A DNA stretch of 64,000 bases from Pontibacillus salicampi (GTDB taxonomy: Bacteria; Bacillota; Bacilli; Bacillales; BH030062), in contig NZ_JBHLTP010000010.1 of assembly GCF_042434395.1 (NCBI RefSeq), positions 1-64,000 on the forward strand, in the 5' to 3' direction. How positions within the stretch are numbered: the first letter of the stretch is position 1; every line of letters starts with the position of its first letter. A program made the translations under genes and the position numbers. Positions 43,024 through 52,169 of this stretch are shown in pieces. Below the pieces are notes generated by a model that searched no databases, was not told where the DNA came from, and worked only from the letters and a program-made list of their open reading frames with translations.

Positions 43024-43037
43024 TGAAAGCGTTTTCT
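43024..43037. promoter_or_regulatory. candidate cre (CcpA) site upstream of the gamma-lyase gene
   Basis: TGAAAGCGTTTTCT matches the cre consensus TGWAANCGNTNNCW at every position. It lies in the upstream region of the minus-strand gene starting at 42962. The last 12 bases are identical to a site before treP at 47905-47918. Confidence 0.6.
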
Positions 43038-43065
43038 TTTATGATGGGCTTTGTCCTATACAAAA

Positions 43066-43090
43066 ACGCCCCTGCTGCCTACAGGAGCGT
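43066..43090 (-). terminator. terminator of the LysE-family gene
   Basis: On the minus strand, ACGCTCCTGT and the imperfectly matching CAGGGGCGT pair and are followed by TTTTT. Confidence 0.75.
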
Positions 43091-43099
43091 CCAATCCTT

Positions 43100-43723
43100 C
43101 TAGCTTTTTTCACCGAATGCCATGCTTATTCCGATTATACTAAGTAACACACCTTTAATGAGGTTAATTCGACCGCCAATTGTCGGGAATCGTTCTAACC
43201 ATTCTCGCACTTTCTCGGCAAATACACTGATAATCGAAAATATAACGAACGCCTGCAGCAGAAACACACATCCAAGCACAATCATTTGCACCGGAACAGC
43301 GAAGGCTGTCGATGAATCTATAAACTGAGGAAACAATGCCAAGAAGAAAAGAGCTACCTTCGGGTTTAATATATTCATTAAAATACCACGTTTATATAGC
43401 TTCTGATAGCTCAACTCTTGTTGCTTATGGACGGAAAAGGACGTATTTCCTTCTCGAAAAGCTTCATATGCTAAATAGAGCAAATATAATGCACCAGCAT
43501 ATTTTACAATTGTAAAAGCTAGCGTCGATTGATAAATGATAGCCGAAATCCCGAGCGCTGCGGCAGCAGTATGTACAAAAATTCCTGTGCACAGCCCTAA
43601 GGTGGTGGCAATCCCTGCTTTTTTGTTTTGTGAGATACTTTGAGCAAGCACAAATAAATTATCAGGTCCAGGCATTAATGTTAAAAGGACGGCCGCTCCT
43701 AAGAAAGACAGCAGCATCATCAT
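43100..43723 (-). CDS. LysE/RhtB-family amino-acid exporter
   Basis: About 207 residues with six hydrophobic segments. The LysE signature is LTLMPGPDNLFVLAQSIS near the N-terminus, followed by KAGIATTLGLCTGIFVHTAA and GILMNILNPKVALFFLALFPQF in the middle. Members export basic or neutral amino acids such as lysine, homoserine lactone or leucine. I prefer the ATG at 43723, spaced about 7 bp from GGAGGA, over one at 43729 directly abutting it. Stand-alone gene. Confidence 0.88.
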   Translation of the reverse strand: MMMLLSFLGAAVLLTLMPGPDNLFVLAQSISQNKKAGIATTLGLCTGIFVHTAAAALGISAIIYQSTLAFTIVKYAGALYLLYLAYEAFREGNTSFSVHKQQELSYQKLYKRGILMNILNPKVALFFLALFPQFIDSSTAFAVPVQMIVLGCVFLLQAFVIFSIISVFAEKVREWLERFPTIGGRINLIKGVLLSIIGISMAFGEKS

Positions 43724-43921
43724 ACTCATTCCTCCACCCCCATCGTTTGTTTTTATTCATTGTACACTGTTTCTTTCCCTATGTCTGCATTATCTTAATG
43801 AAGGAAAAAAAGTTAGATTTATTATATAGTGGGTACTCATGGAGGGCTTATGTTCGAGCTTTTGTAAATTAGAAAAGGATCCGCTACGTTTATCACAAGA
43901 AAGGCATGGCCAGCAAAAAGT

Positions 43922-43957
43922 AAAACCCTTTTGGCTGTGTACCAAAAGGGTTTTTCC
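43922..43957 (-). terminator. terminator of the trehalose operon
   Basis: AAAACCCTTTTGG and CCAAAAGGGTTTTT pair almost perfectly beyond the treR stop; T-runs on both strands. Confidence 0.8.
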
Positions 43958-43958
43958 G

Positions 43959-44672
43959 TTACCGTCTTGCAAAATCTACAAAGCGGAATTTATCTGGTCG
44001 GTGCCTTGATTCTGTATATTGAAACAGAGTGGCGTCTTCTAAATACACGAAGTTTTTAATCACAACGATGTTACTGAAGCCGTCTAAGTCCAACAACGAT
44101 TCATCTTCCTGCGTAGGCTCTTCCACTGTTATTTCTTTTTTCGCAAAGCTTATCGTTAACCCCAGGTCATGTTCAATATAGGAATATATAGAATCCTCAC
44201 ATATTTCTCTGGATAGTTTGGGGATTTTCGAATAGAGAAGCACATCTTTATCCAAAATAATGCTCTCTCTCTGGAATGCTCTCGATCGAATAACATTCCA
44301 CACAAGCTGCTCCTCACCGATTTCCATAGCTTCCTGCATCATCGCACTAGGATTCGTTAACGTTAGCTCGTGCACGGTCGTTGCTGGTTTTTCCTCCATA
44401 GACTCGGACAATTCCTTGAAGCTAACTAGTCCGGATACGGGAAAATCAAATTTCTGCATATCCAGAACGATGGATCCCTTACCTCGTACTTTTTGGATAT
44501 AGCCGTGCTGCGATAGCCGATTTAATGCTTTCCGCACCGTTTCTCTAGAGGTGCTAAAGCTTTGGGCTAATTCATTTTCTGAAGGCAGTGTGTCTCCACT
44601 GGCATAGATTCCATTCTTAATGTCTTGCACTAGGTGTTGATAAATAGAATGAAATTTGTTTTGTTGCATCAT
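43959..44672 (-). CDS. treR: trehalose operon repressor TreR (GntR family)
   Basis: 237 residues. N-terminal GntR winged helix (residues 8-70: IYQHLVQDIKNGIYASGDTL, PSENELAQSFSTSRETVRKA, QKVRGKGSIV) and a UTRA ligand domain (about 85-235), which binds trehalose-6-phosphate in TreR. It lies 12 bp after treA as the last gene of treP-treA-treR, the Bacillus order. Two TTGTATATACATG operators lie before treP. Confidence 0.92.
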   Translation of the reverse strand: MMQQNKFHSIYQHLVQDIKNGIYASGDTLPSENELAQSFSTSRETVRKALNRLSQHGYIQKVRGKGSIVLDMQKFDFPVSGLVSFKELSESMEEKPATTVHELTLTNPSAMMQEAMEIGEEQLVWNVIRSRAFQRESIILDKDVLLYSKIPKLSREICEDSIYSYIEHDLGLTISFAKKEITVEEPTQEDESLLDLDGFSNIVVIKNFVYLEDATLFQYTESRHRPDKFRFVDFARR

Positions 44673-44684
44673 ATCATCACTCGT

Positions 44685-46352
44685 TTACTTCTTAAAATGA
44701 TAAACTATGGACTCATATGGGCGAAGTGTACAGTTGCGTATATCTTCTGGTTGATCCTCATAGTTAGATAGGAGCAGCTCTTTCGTTCCTTGCAGATCAA
44801 TATCATCTGGAAGGATAAATTCTGCTTCCTCTCCATAGAAGTTGTTAACTACCAACAGGGTTTCTTCTGATCCGTGACGCATATAGGCAAAGATACTGTC
44901 ATGTTCATCCAATATAAGTTCATATTTTCCATGTACAATGATATCATAATCTTTCCTCAATTGAATCAGTTTCTGATAATGATAGAAGATAGAATCCTTA
45001 TCCTCTAGAGCTCGTTCCGCATTAATAGTTGGGTAGTTATAGGAAACAGGAATCCATGGGATATTAGCTGTGAAGCCCGCCTCGTGAGAATCGTCCCATT
45101 GCATTGGTGTTCTGGAATTATCCCGGGATTTCTGCGCAAGTATCTCCAGAACCTCTTCCTTAGATTTCCCTTTCTCCTGAAGAATCTTATACATATTTAA
45201 AGCTTCCACGTCACGGTAATGCTCTATCGTATCAAATTTAGGATTTGTCATCCCAAACTCTTCCCCTTGGTAAATGTACGGTGTACCTCTCATCATGTGA
45301 ATTGTAGTAGCTAGCATTTTGGCAGATTCCTTATGATATGCTTCATCGTTACCGAACCTCGATACCACTCGAGGCTGGTCATGGTTACACCAGAATAGAG
45401 CGTTCCATCCGCCTCCCTGCTGCATGCCAACCTGCCACTCCGTAAGGATTTTCTTTAATTCCTGAAAGTCAAAGTCTGCAACGGTCCACTTATCTCCCCC
45501 TGGGTAATCTACTTTCAAGTGGTGGAAGCTAAACGTCATGTCTAGTTCCTCTCGCTCTGGGTTGGTGTATTGCACGCAGTTATCAATCGTTGTGGAAGAC
45601 ATCTCCCCAACTGTCATCATTTCATATTGCGAGAACACTTCCCGGTTCATTTCGTGCATGAACTCGTGAACACGAGGGCCATCAGTGTAAAATTTTCGTC
45701 CATCACCTTCATAGTCGTTCGGAAAGGCCTGATTTTTGGAGATTAAATTGATAACATCTAATCGGAAGCCGTCTACCCCTTTTTGCAGCCAGAAATGCAT
45801 CATATCATACACGCTGTTCCGTACCGCTTCATTTTCCCAGTTTAAATCAGCCTGAGTTACATCAAATAAGTGTAAATAATATTGACCGGTTGCCTCATCG
45901 TATTTCCATGCATTCCCGCCAAATTTTGACTCCCAATTGGTCGGTGCTTCTCCATCTACAGGATCCTTCCAAATGTAGTAATCACGATATGGGTTATCCT
46001 GGGATTCTTTGGATTGCTGGAACCATTCATGCTCTGTCGAAGTATGATTCACCACGATGTCCATAATTACCTTTAAGCCTCGCTCATGCGCTTGTTCTAA
46101 TAGACGGTCAAAGTCCTCCATTGTCCCATATTCTTCATGAATATTAAAATAATCACTAATATCATATCCGTTGTCTTTCTGGGGAGATGTATAGATAGGA
46201 GTTAGCCAGATGACTTCCACCCCTAATTCGTTCAGGTAATCTAGTTTATCGATAATCCCTTGAATGTCTCCTGTACCATTCCCAGTTGTATCGTTAAAGC
46301 TTTTTGGATAAATTTGATATACTACAGAATCTTTCCACCATGGTTGCGTCAT
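44685..46352 (-). CDS. treA: trehalose-6-phosphate hydrolase
   Basis: 555 residues from MTQPWWKDSVVYQIYPKSFN (an upstream ATG is not supported by a ribosome site). GH13 barrel: DIVVNHTSTEHEWF, nucleophile Asp in GFRLDVINLI, acid Glu in TVGEMSSTT, NHDQPRVVSRFG with the third carboxylate. The length and the -WWK-SVVYQIYPKSF start match phospho-alpha-1,1-glucosidases. It splits imported trehalose-6-phosphate to glucose and glucose-6-phosphate. In an operon with treP upstream and treR downstream. Confidence 0.95.
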   Translation of the reverse strand: MTQPWWKDSVVYQIYPKSFNDTTGNGTGDIQGIIDKLDYLNELGVEVIWLTPIYTSPQKDNGYDISDYFNIHEEYGTMEDFDRLLEQAHERGLKVIMDIVVNHTSTEHEWFQQSKESQDNPYRDYYIWKDPVDGEAPTNWESKFGGNAWKYDEATGQYYLHLFDVTQADLNWENEAVRNSVYDMMHFWLQKGVDGFRLDVINLISKNQAFPNDYEGDGRKFYTDGPRVHEFMHEMNREVFSQYEMMTVGEMSSTTIDNCVQYTNPEREELDMTFSFHHLKVDYPGGDKWTVADFDFQELKKILTEWQVGMQQGGGWNALFWCNHDQPRVVSRFGNDEAYHKESAKMLATTIHMMRGTPYIYQGEEFGMTNPKFDTIEHYRDVEALNMYKILQEKGKSKEEVLEILAQKSRDNSRTPMQWDDSHEAGFTANIPWIPVSYNYPTINAERALEDKDSIFYHYQKLIQLRKDYDIIVHGKYELILDEHDSIFAYMRHGSEETLLVVNNFYGEEAEFILPDDIDLQGTKELLLSNYEDQPEDIRNCTLRPYESIVYHFKK

Positions 46353-46458
46353 GATAGCACCGTCCTTTGTCGTTTGTAGAAATACCAAATAGCAACCGAA
46401 AAGAAGGGCTGCTATTTGGTTGAAGTACAATAAGCTGTACGTTCGTTATTTAATTTAT

Positions 46459-47862
46459 TTACACTTTGCGGCCTTTGGCTATTAAGAATGTTACTACGAA
46501 TGGCAAGACGATTACAATCATCATTCCAACAAAGAACCAGAACCAGTCCTCGGGAAGGATAGAGAATATACCAGGCACACCGCCTACACCAATAGAAGAA
46601 GCACGAACACTTTGTACGGTAATCACAAGACCCGCAATTGCAGAAGATACAAGCGCTGCAATAAATGGGAATTTATAGCGTAAGTTGACACCAAACAGAG
46701 CTGGCTCTGTAATACCAAGCCAAGCAGATAGCCCAGAAGAACCAGCAAGGCCACGTAGCTTCTCGTCTCTAGCCGCAATCATCATACCTAGCGCAGCAGA
46801 TCCCTGAGAAATGTTTGAAAGGGCTAGAATTGGCCAAAGGAAGGTAGATCCAGTATTCCCAACTAGCTGAATATCCACTGCCAGGAAGGTGTGGTGCATA
46901 CCTGTTATAACCATAACGGGATAAAGGGCGCCATATACAAGGCCTCCTAGTGCTGCAAAGTTATCGAATAGAGCAACAAGACCATCTGTAATAAGATTTC
47001 CAAGTCCAAACATAAGCGGACCGATGGCAATAAACGTTAAGAAGCCTGTTACAAGTAGGGATACAGGTCCCACGATAAGAAGCTGAATGGACTCTGGCAC
47101 TTTATTACGTAAGAAAATTTCTATTTTCGCTAAAATATAGGAAGCAAATAATACCGGTAATACTTGTCCTTGATAACCAATCTTCTCTACTTCTAATCCA
47201 AATAGGTTCCAGGTTGGAACAGTTCCTTCTTCCACCGCTTTACCGTAAGACCACGCGTTTAGTAATTCAGGGTTTACCAGAATAAGACCCATCACTATAC
47301 CAAGCAACGGATTCCCGCCGAATTTCTTAACGGCTGACCACCCGATTAAACCAGGCAGAAACGTAAAGGCTGTATTGGCAATGACATTAATGATATTGGC
47401 AAGGTCTGCCCATTGCGGGTGAACGTCAATAACGGATTGTTCATCGTAAAAGATACCAGATCCAGTCAGGATATTGTTAATCCCCAGCAGCAAACCCGCT
47501 GTAACAATAGCAGGAAGAATCGGAATAAAGATATCAGCGAGTGTTTTAATCGCCTGTTGAAGCGGATTCATTTTCTGCGCAGAAGCTGCTTTCACTTCAT
47601 CCTTAGAGGCTTCTCCTACACCTAAATCGTTTAATTCCTTGAACATTTTATCCACAGTACCTTGTCCAATTACGATTTGAAATTGTCCATTTGTAGAAAA
47701 GGACCCTTTTACAGAATCGATTTCCTCCAGCTTTTTCTGATCCACTTTTCCTTCATCGTATAAAGATAAGCGAAGTCGTGTCACACAGTGTGTTGCAGCT
47801 TGAATGTTATCCGTACCACCTATGGCATCCAAAATAAGTTTTGCGTCTTTTTTTAAGCTCAT
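46459..47862 (-). CDS. treP: PTS trehalose-specific EIIBC component
   Basis: 467 residues. EIIB domain (1-80) with the phosphocysteine Cys26 in AATHCVTRLRLSL; EIIC domain (about 105-465) with ten or so membrane segments and GITEPALFGVNLRYKFPF, the conserved sugar-binding motif. No EIIA domain is present, so it must borrow a cytosolic EIIA (usually the glucose one). It imports trehalose as trehalose-6-phosphate. First gene of the operon, behind TreR and cre sites. Confidence 0.93.
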   Translation of the reverse strand: MSLKKDAKLILDAIGGTDNIQAATHCVTRLRLSLYDEGKVDQKKLEEIDSVKGSFSTNGQFQIVIGQGTVDKMFKELNDLGVGEASKDEVKAASAQKMNPLQQAIKTLADIFIPILPAIVTAGLLLGINNILTGSGIFYDEQSVIDVHPQWADLANIINVIANTAFTFLPGLIGWSAVKKFGGNPLLGIVMGLILVNPELLNAWSYGKAVEEGTVPTWNLFGLEVEKIGYQGQVLPVLFASYILAKIEIFLRNKVPESIQLLIVGPVSLLVTGFLTFIAIGPLMFGLGNLITDGLVALFDNFAALGGLVYGALYPVMVITGMHHTFLAVDIQLVGNTGSTFLWPILALSNISQGSAALGMMIAARDEKLRGLAGSSGLSAWLGITEPALFGVNLRYKFPFIAALVSSAIAGLVITVQSVRASSIGVGGVPGIFSILPEDWFWFFVGMMIVIVLPFVVTFLIAKGRKV

Positions 47863-47904
47863 CGTGCACCCTCTTCCCTATAGTAAAAGTATGTTAACCA
47901 CTCA

Positions 47905-47969
47905 ATAAAGCGTTTTCTTTTATCTTGTATATACATGATAACGCATTCAATTATTTTTGTATATACATG
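47905..47969. promoter_or_regulatory. two TreR operators and a cre-like site before treP
   Basis: TTGTATATACATG occurs twice (47925-47937 and 47957-47969), 32 bp apart, close to the known Bacillus TreR operator TTGTATATACAA. ATAAAGCGTTTTCT (47905-47918) is a cre-like site with 12 of its bases identical to the one at 43024. Together they predict induction by trehalose-6-phosphate and repression by glucose. Confidence 0.8.
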
Positions 47970-48090
47970 TTCACTATTTCAGAAAATTTGTTTTATTTCG
48001 ACTGTCGAAATGTTTTGCTTTCTTCTTCGCAGCCTATTGCCTTATACTATTAAAGTACAAAAGAAAACCGACGCAAAGGGGGAGGACTAT

Positions 48091-49020
48091 ATGGCAGAAA
48101 GAGATTATAAGCTGGGTATTTTTTATACACTGAGCGCTTACACACTTTGGGGTGTGCTGCCTTTATATTGGAAAGTAATACAGGACGTACCTGCAGGAGA
48201 GATTTTGGCACATCGTATTGTTTGGTCCTTCCTATTGATGCTCGCTATTGTGCTAGTAACGAGGAACGGGAAAGAACTTCTTCAGGAGACGAAAGCCCTG
48301 CTTAAGAACAAAAAGAAAACCATTGGCATCACACTCGCTTCCCTCACCATCAGCGTGAACTGGCTGACCTATATTTGGGCGGTTAACGCTGACCACGTAG
48401 TAGAGGTAAGTCTCGGATATTACATAAATCCGTTAATTAGCATCGTTCTAGGTATGCTCGTTTTAAAGGAAAAGCTAAGCCCCTGGCAGGTAGTGTCCTT
48501 TGTGTTAGCTGGGATAGGCGTGGCCAACTTGATTTTTCAATTTCATCAGGTACCTTGGGTTGCATTATTATTGGCGTTTAGCTTTGGAACCTACGGATTA
48601 TTAAAGAAGCAAATCCAATTAAGCTCTATGTTCGGTTTAACCATTGAAACGCTAATTGTTACACCGATAGCGCTGCTTTATTTAGTCCAAAGCGGGCCTG
48701 CCTCCTTCACTATTTCCACTGTCGTAACAGCCTTGTTGATTGGTGCTGGTGTTATGACAGCTATTCCATTATTATTCTTCGCAAGTGGGGCAAGAAGAAT
48801 TCCTCTATCAATGGTAGGGTTTTTACAATATATAGCTCCGACATTAATGCTGTTACTTGGTGTATTTCTTTATAAGGAGCCCTTTACGGAAACCCACTTA
48901 GTGTCCTTTCTATTTATTTGGTCAGCCTTAATAATTTATAGTCTATCAAGAACAAAAGCGTTTATTTATATAGAGCAAAAACTGTTTCCAAGACAAAAGT
49001 CAGCCGAGCAAAACATATAA
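48091..49020 (+). CDS. rarD: RarD, EamA-family permease
   Basis: 309 residues from MAERDYKLGIFYTLSAYTLW; AAAGGGGGAGG precedes this ATG. Ten hydrophobic segments in two EamA halves. The RarD subgroup is marked by YTLWGVLPLYWKVIQDVPAGE, EILAHRIVWSFLLML and VNWLTYIWAVNADHVVEVSLGYYINPL. RarD proteins are named for chloramphenicol sensitivity in Pseudomonas; the substrate is not known. Divergent from treP. Confidence 0.88.
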   Translation: MAERDYKLGIFYTLSAYTLWGVLPLYWKVIQDVPAGEILAHRIVWSFLLMLAIVLVTRNGKELLQETKALLKNKKKTIGITLASLTISVNWLTYIWAVNADHVVEVSLGYYINPLISIVLGMLVLKEKLSPWQVVSFVLAGIGVANLIFQFHQVPWVALLLAFSFGTYGLLKKQIQLSSMFGLTIETLIVTPIALLYLVQSGPASFTISTVVTALLIGAGVMTAIPLLFFASGARRIPLSMVGFLQYIAPTLMLLLGVFLYKEPFTETHLVSFLFIWSALIIYSLSRTKAFIYIEQKLFPRQKSAEQNI

Positions 49021-49102
49021 TCGAAAAGAATCAATGTCACCTCGCCCAGTTTTGAATATACATGTAAGAGGATGGATTCATTACAGGAAAGGGTGTACAG
49101 GA

Positions 49103-49750
49103 ATGGCCTATAGATGGGGAGTGGACTCAGCACAAGAAGTGACAAAGGAATTGTACCAGTGCGTGCTAACTAACTTTGGGAAGCCTGCTTATTGGGGAAG
49201 GTATTTAACTACTGTTCCAGATGCTTCAGAGGGACTTACGGCTGGCGAAATCAAGCTTTTACAGGATAGCGGAACCAAGGTAATGCCTATTTATAATAAC
49301 TTTAAGGAAGCAACAGGGTACCGTAAAGGGAGAGTAATTGCTCAAAATGCAGCTTTTCATGCGAAGCGGCTGAACTTCCCAAAGGAGAAGGTGCTGTTTG
49401 CTAATGTGGAGAGATTTTTTAAAGTAGATGAAGCGTGGATTCGTGGATATGTAGATGCGATGTACAATACAGATTACAAACCAGGGTTTTATCACGATCC
49501 AGTCCAAGGACCATTTGCAGATGCCTACTGTAAGGCAGTTTCTAAAGATAGTAAGGTTGCTAACCAATCCGTTCTGTGGAGTGCAGAACCAGAGCCCGGG
49601 GTAACACGTGCGAAAAAAGCACCTAAATTTCAGCCAGTCAAACCAAGCTGTAAAGCAAACGTATGGGGCTGGCAATACGGACGTAGTGCCAAGACGTGTC
49701 CCATAGACACAAACCTTATCAATGACCGCCTTTTTGAGCTACTATGGTAA
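49103..49750 (+). CDS. DUF1906 glycoside-hydrolase-like protein
   Basis: 215 residues from MAYRWGVDSAQEVTKELYQC, behind AAAGGGTG; no signal peptide is seen, even with the upstream in-frame ATG at 49034. It matches the DUF1906/Rv2525c-like barrel: WGVDSAQ at the start, PAYWGRYLTTV, EIKLLQDSGTKVMPIYNNF and VWGWQYGRSAKTCPIDTNLI at the end. The fold resembles GH25-type lysozymes, and family members are often fused to peptidoglycan-binding repeats; here it is stand-alone. Activity unproven. Confidence 0.78.
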   Translation: MAYRWGVDSAQEVTKELYQCVLTNFGKPAYWGRYLTTVPDASEGLTAGEIKLLQDSGTKVMPIYNNFKEATGYRKGRVIAQNAAFHAKRLNFPKEKVLFANVERFFKVDEAWIRGYVDAMYNTDYKPGFYHDPVQGPFADAYCKAVSKDSKVANQSVLWSAEPEPGVTRAKKAPKFQPVKPSCKANVWGWQYGRSAKTCPIDTNLINDRLFELLW

Positions 49751-49764
49751 AGCATACTAAAGAT

Positions 49765-49796
49765 GAAACACAGGCTCCTCGAACCTGTGTTTTTTT
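49765..49796 (+). terminator. terminator of the DUF1906 gene
   Basis: AAACACAGG and CCTGTGTTT pair around a 9-nt loop, followed by TTTT. Confidence 0.8.
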
Positions 49797-49813
49797 GTTT
49801 AGACTCTGTTTAT

Positions 49814-50389
49814 TCAAGCTGCCGGAGACTGATTATTTTTACTTTGGTTCGGTAATAGCTTTGCTTGAACGAGACGATGGCGAACCGTTACACCTAGCCA
49901 GCTTGCTAGAAAAGCTTTCATGAGCCCTACCACAATAAATGGAGTTACACCACTTGCTAGTGCCTGAGTCCATGTCATGTCTAACACATATTTTAATTGG
50001 ACGGCACCCATTGTGAGAGTAATGATCATTCCAATCGTGTTAGCAACCAGCGCCCATGGCAATGTGAATTTCGTCTTTTCTAACACCCAGCCAGTAACAA
50101 AAGCGGTTACGATAAAACCAAATATGTATCCACCAGTTGGCCCTACCAGTATTTGAATGCCCCCTTTCGCTTCCGCAAAAACAGGAAGTCCAATCGCTCC
50201 CATACATGCATACAGCACCATAGCCACCGCTCCAAGTCTCGATCCTATAATCGTAGCGGTTAACCCGACAGCTAGCGTCTGTCCACTAATAGGAACGATA
50301 GGGAGCGGCACCTCTATCTGAGCTAACACAGCCGTTAAAGCAGCAAACATGGCACATACTATCATATTCCTAACCTTATCACTTCTCAA
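49814..50389 (-). CDS. bioY: BioY, biotin-specific ECF transporter component
   Basis: 191 residues with six hydrophobic segments. BioY signatures: EVPLPIVPISGQTLAVGL near the N-terminus, GAIGLPVFAEAKGGIQILVG and PTGGYIFGFIVTAFVTGW in the middle. It binds biotin in the membrane and works with the shared ECF energy module (EcfAA'T), not encoded here. A BirA operator lies just upstream, supporting biotin as the substrate. Confidence 0.95.
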   Translation of the reverse strand: MRSDKVRNMIVCAMFAALTAVLAQIEVPLPIVPISGQTLAVGLTATIIGSRLGAVAMVLYACMGAIGLPVFAEAKGGIQILVGPTGGYIFGFIVTAFVTGWVLEKTKFTLPWALVANTIGMIITLTMGAVQLKYVLDMTWTQALASGVTPFIVVGLMKAFLASWLGVTVRHRLVQAKLLPNQSKNNQSPAA

Positions 50390-50407
50390 TTTATTCCCCC
50401 CCTAAAC

Positions 50408-50434
50408 GTTAACTTAATATAGTTATAAGTTAAC
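50408..50434. promoter_or_regulatory. BirA operator of bioY
   Basis: GTTAAC, 15 bp, GTTAAC: the half-sites and spacer equal those of the Bacillus subtilis bio operator. It lies 18 bp upstream of the bioY start, so biotinyl-AMP-loaded BirA should block transcription. Confidence 0.85.
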
Positions 50435-50626
50435 ATATTAAACAGGAAAAAGTAATCTCTTTTAGTAAAGTCAGCGAAAAAACAGTAAAGGCACAGCCTC
50501 CTTGAGACGAGGTCTATATGCTGCCTCTCTCCTTCAAAAAAAAAGGATTGCTCCAGCTCAGGAATAAAGTTCCCCTATTATTGACAGAGTAATAGCAAAG
50601 ACGTTATCAAAAGGAGAGCTTATAAC

Positions 50627-52138
50627 ATGGACACTTCCTCAAATTGTCATACTAGCTTTTGGATATTAGACACTTCTCTCCCCTCCTTCGAACCATTAAA
50701 GGAGGATATTCAGGTTGATATTGGCATTGTCGGTGGTGGAATAACCGGAATTACTACCGCTTACTTATTAGCGAAAGAAGGGTTTTCCATAGCCTTACTG
50801 GAAGCAGATGCTCTAGCGAAAGGTACTACCGGACACACAACAGCGAAAATTACATCTCAGCATGACCTCATTTATGACGAGCTGCTGCATCACGTTGGAA
50901 AAGAAAAGGCACAGCAATATTATAAGGCCAACGAGGAAGCTCTAAACTTTATGAAAGAAATAGTAAAATCAAAAGGGATAGATTGTGATTTTTCAGAAGA
51001 GGATACGTACATTTACGCAAACTCCGATAACGGATTAACCAAATTGGAAAAAGAGAAACGAGCTTATGAGAGATTACATATTGATGGCGGTACTGCCAGT
51101 TTACCAATAGATATTCCCTTTAAAGATGCCCTTAGGATGAATAGTCAAGCTCAGTTTCACCCACTTAAATACGCGGCATATCTAGTGGAGGAATTAGTAG
51201 AAATGGGCGTGAAAATATTTGAGAACACGCCTGCAATCGATGTGATAGAGAAGAAGCAGCCTGAAATTGTCACAAAGGAAAAGCACACAATTACGTGTGA
51301 TTATGTCCTTTCCACCTCTCACTTCCCTTTTTATGATGGGATGGGCCTTTATTTCAGCAGAATGTACGCTGAACGGTCTTATATTGTAGGAGTTACGACG
51401 GAGAAACCTGTACAACGAGGAATGTATTTAAGCGCCGATGAACCTAAGCGCTCTCTGCGTACTGCTGATATGAACGGCACTCCCTTACTGCTTATCGGTG
51501 GAGAAAGCCATAAAACAGGGCAAAGTCATCATACCGCCAAGCATTTTGAAGCACTACGAGAATTTGGGGATACTCATTTCACTTTACAAAAGTCTCTCTT
51601 CCAATGGGGAGCACAGGACCTTATTACAATGGATAAGATTCCTTATATCGGAAGATTAACTGCTAATCATCCTAACATATTTGTAGCTACAGGGTATCGT
51701 AAATGGGGGATGACCAATGGAACAGCAGCAGCTCTCCTCATCACAAACCTGATAACCGAACAACAATCTCCATATATAGATGTTTTTTCGCCTTCTCGTT
51801 TTTATGCTGACCCAAGCATCAAGCATTTTCTATCACAGAACGCAAATGTAGCGAGCGAATTTGTGAAAGGGAAGATAAAGCTGCCATATAAGCAATTGGA
51901 AGACCTGGAAACAAACGAAGGCGCTCTTGTCTATTATGAAAATCAAAAGGCCGGGGGATATAAAGATGCAAACGGAGATACCTACGCGGTAGATACTACA
52001 TGCACGCACCTAAGATGCGAGGTTACCTGGAACGATGGGGAGCAGTCATGGGATTGTCCTTGTCACGGCTCTCGCTTCTCTCCCACCGGAGAGGTACTGG
52101 AAGGACCAGCAGACGAGCCATTGCAACGATTTAAATAA
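50627..52138 (+). CDS. FAD-dependent oxidoreductase with C-terminal Rieske domain (YhfW-like)
   Basis: 503 residues. Residues 28-395 form a DAO-type flavoprotein: VDIGIVGGGITGITTAYLLA (FAD site), EADALAKGTTGHTTAKITSQ and IPYIGRLTANHPNIFVATGY. Residues 410-503 form a Rieske domain with CTHLRC and CPCHGSRF, giving the Cys2His2 ligands of the [2Fe-2S] cluster. The same fusion occurs in Bacillus subtilis YhfW. It likely passes electrons between FAD and the cluster; the substrate is unknown. AAAGGAG precedes the ATG. Confidence 0.85.
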   Translation: MDTSSNCHTSFWILDTSLPSFEPLKEDIQVDIGIVGGGITGITTAYLLAKEGFSIALLEADALAKGTTGHTTAKITSQHDLIYDELLHHVGKEKAQQYYKANEEALNFMKEIVKSKGIDCDFSEEDTYIYANSDNGLTKLEKEKRAYERLHIDGGTASLPIDIPFKDALRMNSQAQFHPLKYAAYLVEELVEMGVKIFENTPAIDVIEKKQPEIVTKEKHTITCDYVLSTSHFPFYDGMGLYFSRMYAERSYIVGVTTEKPVQRGMYLSADEPKRSLRTADMNGTPLLLIGGESHKTGQSHHTAKHFEALREFGDTHFTLQKSLFQWGAQDLITMDKIPYIGRLTANHPNIFVATGYRKWGMTNGTAAALLITNLITEQQSPYIDVFSPSRFYADPSIKHFLSQNANVASEFVKGKIKLPYKQLEDLETNEGALVYYENQKAGGYKDANGDTYAVDTTCTHLRCEVTWNDGEQSWDCPCHGSRFSPTGEVLEGPADEPLQRFK

Positions 52139-52143
52139 CAAAC

Positions 52144-52169
52144 GGCCAGCTGCCATGAGGGAGCTGGCC
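52144..52169. terminator. bidirectional terminator
   Basis: GGCCAGCT and AGCTGGCC pair around GCCATGAGGG, between converging genes. Confidence 0.75.

Noticed and set aside
50480..50560. Imperfect hairpin (AGGCACAGCCTC / GAGG..TGCCT) upstream of bioY
   Set aside because: Pairing is patchy and no gene ends nearby; not enough to call a terminator or riboswitch.
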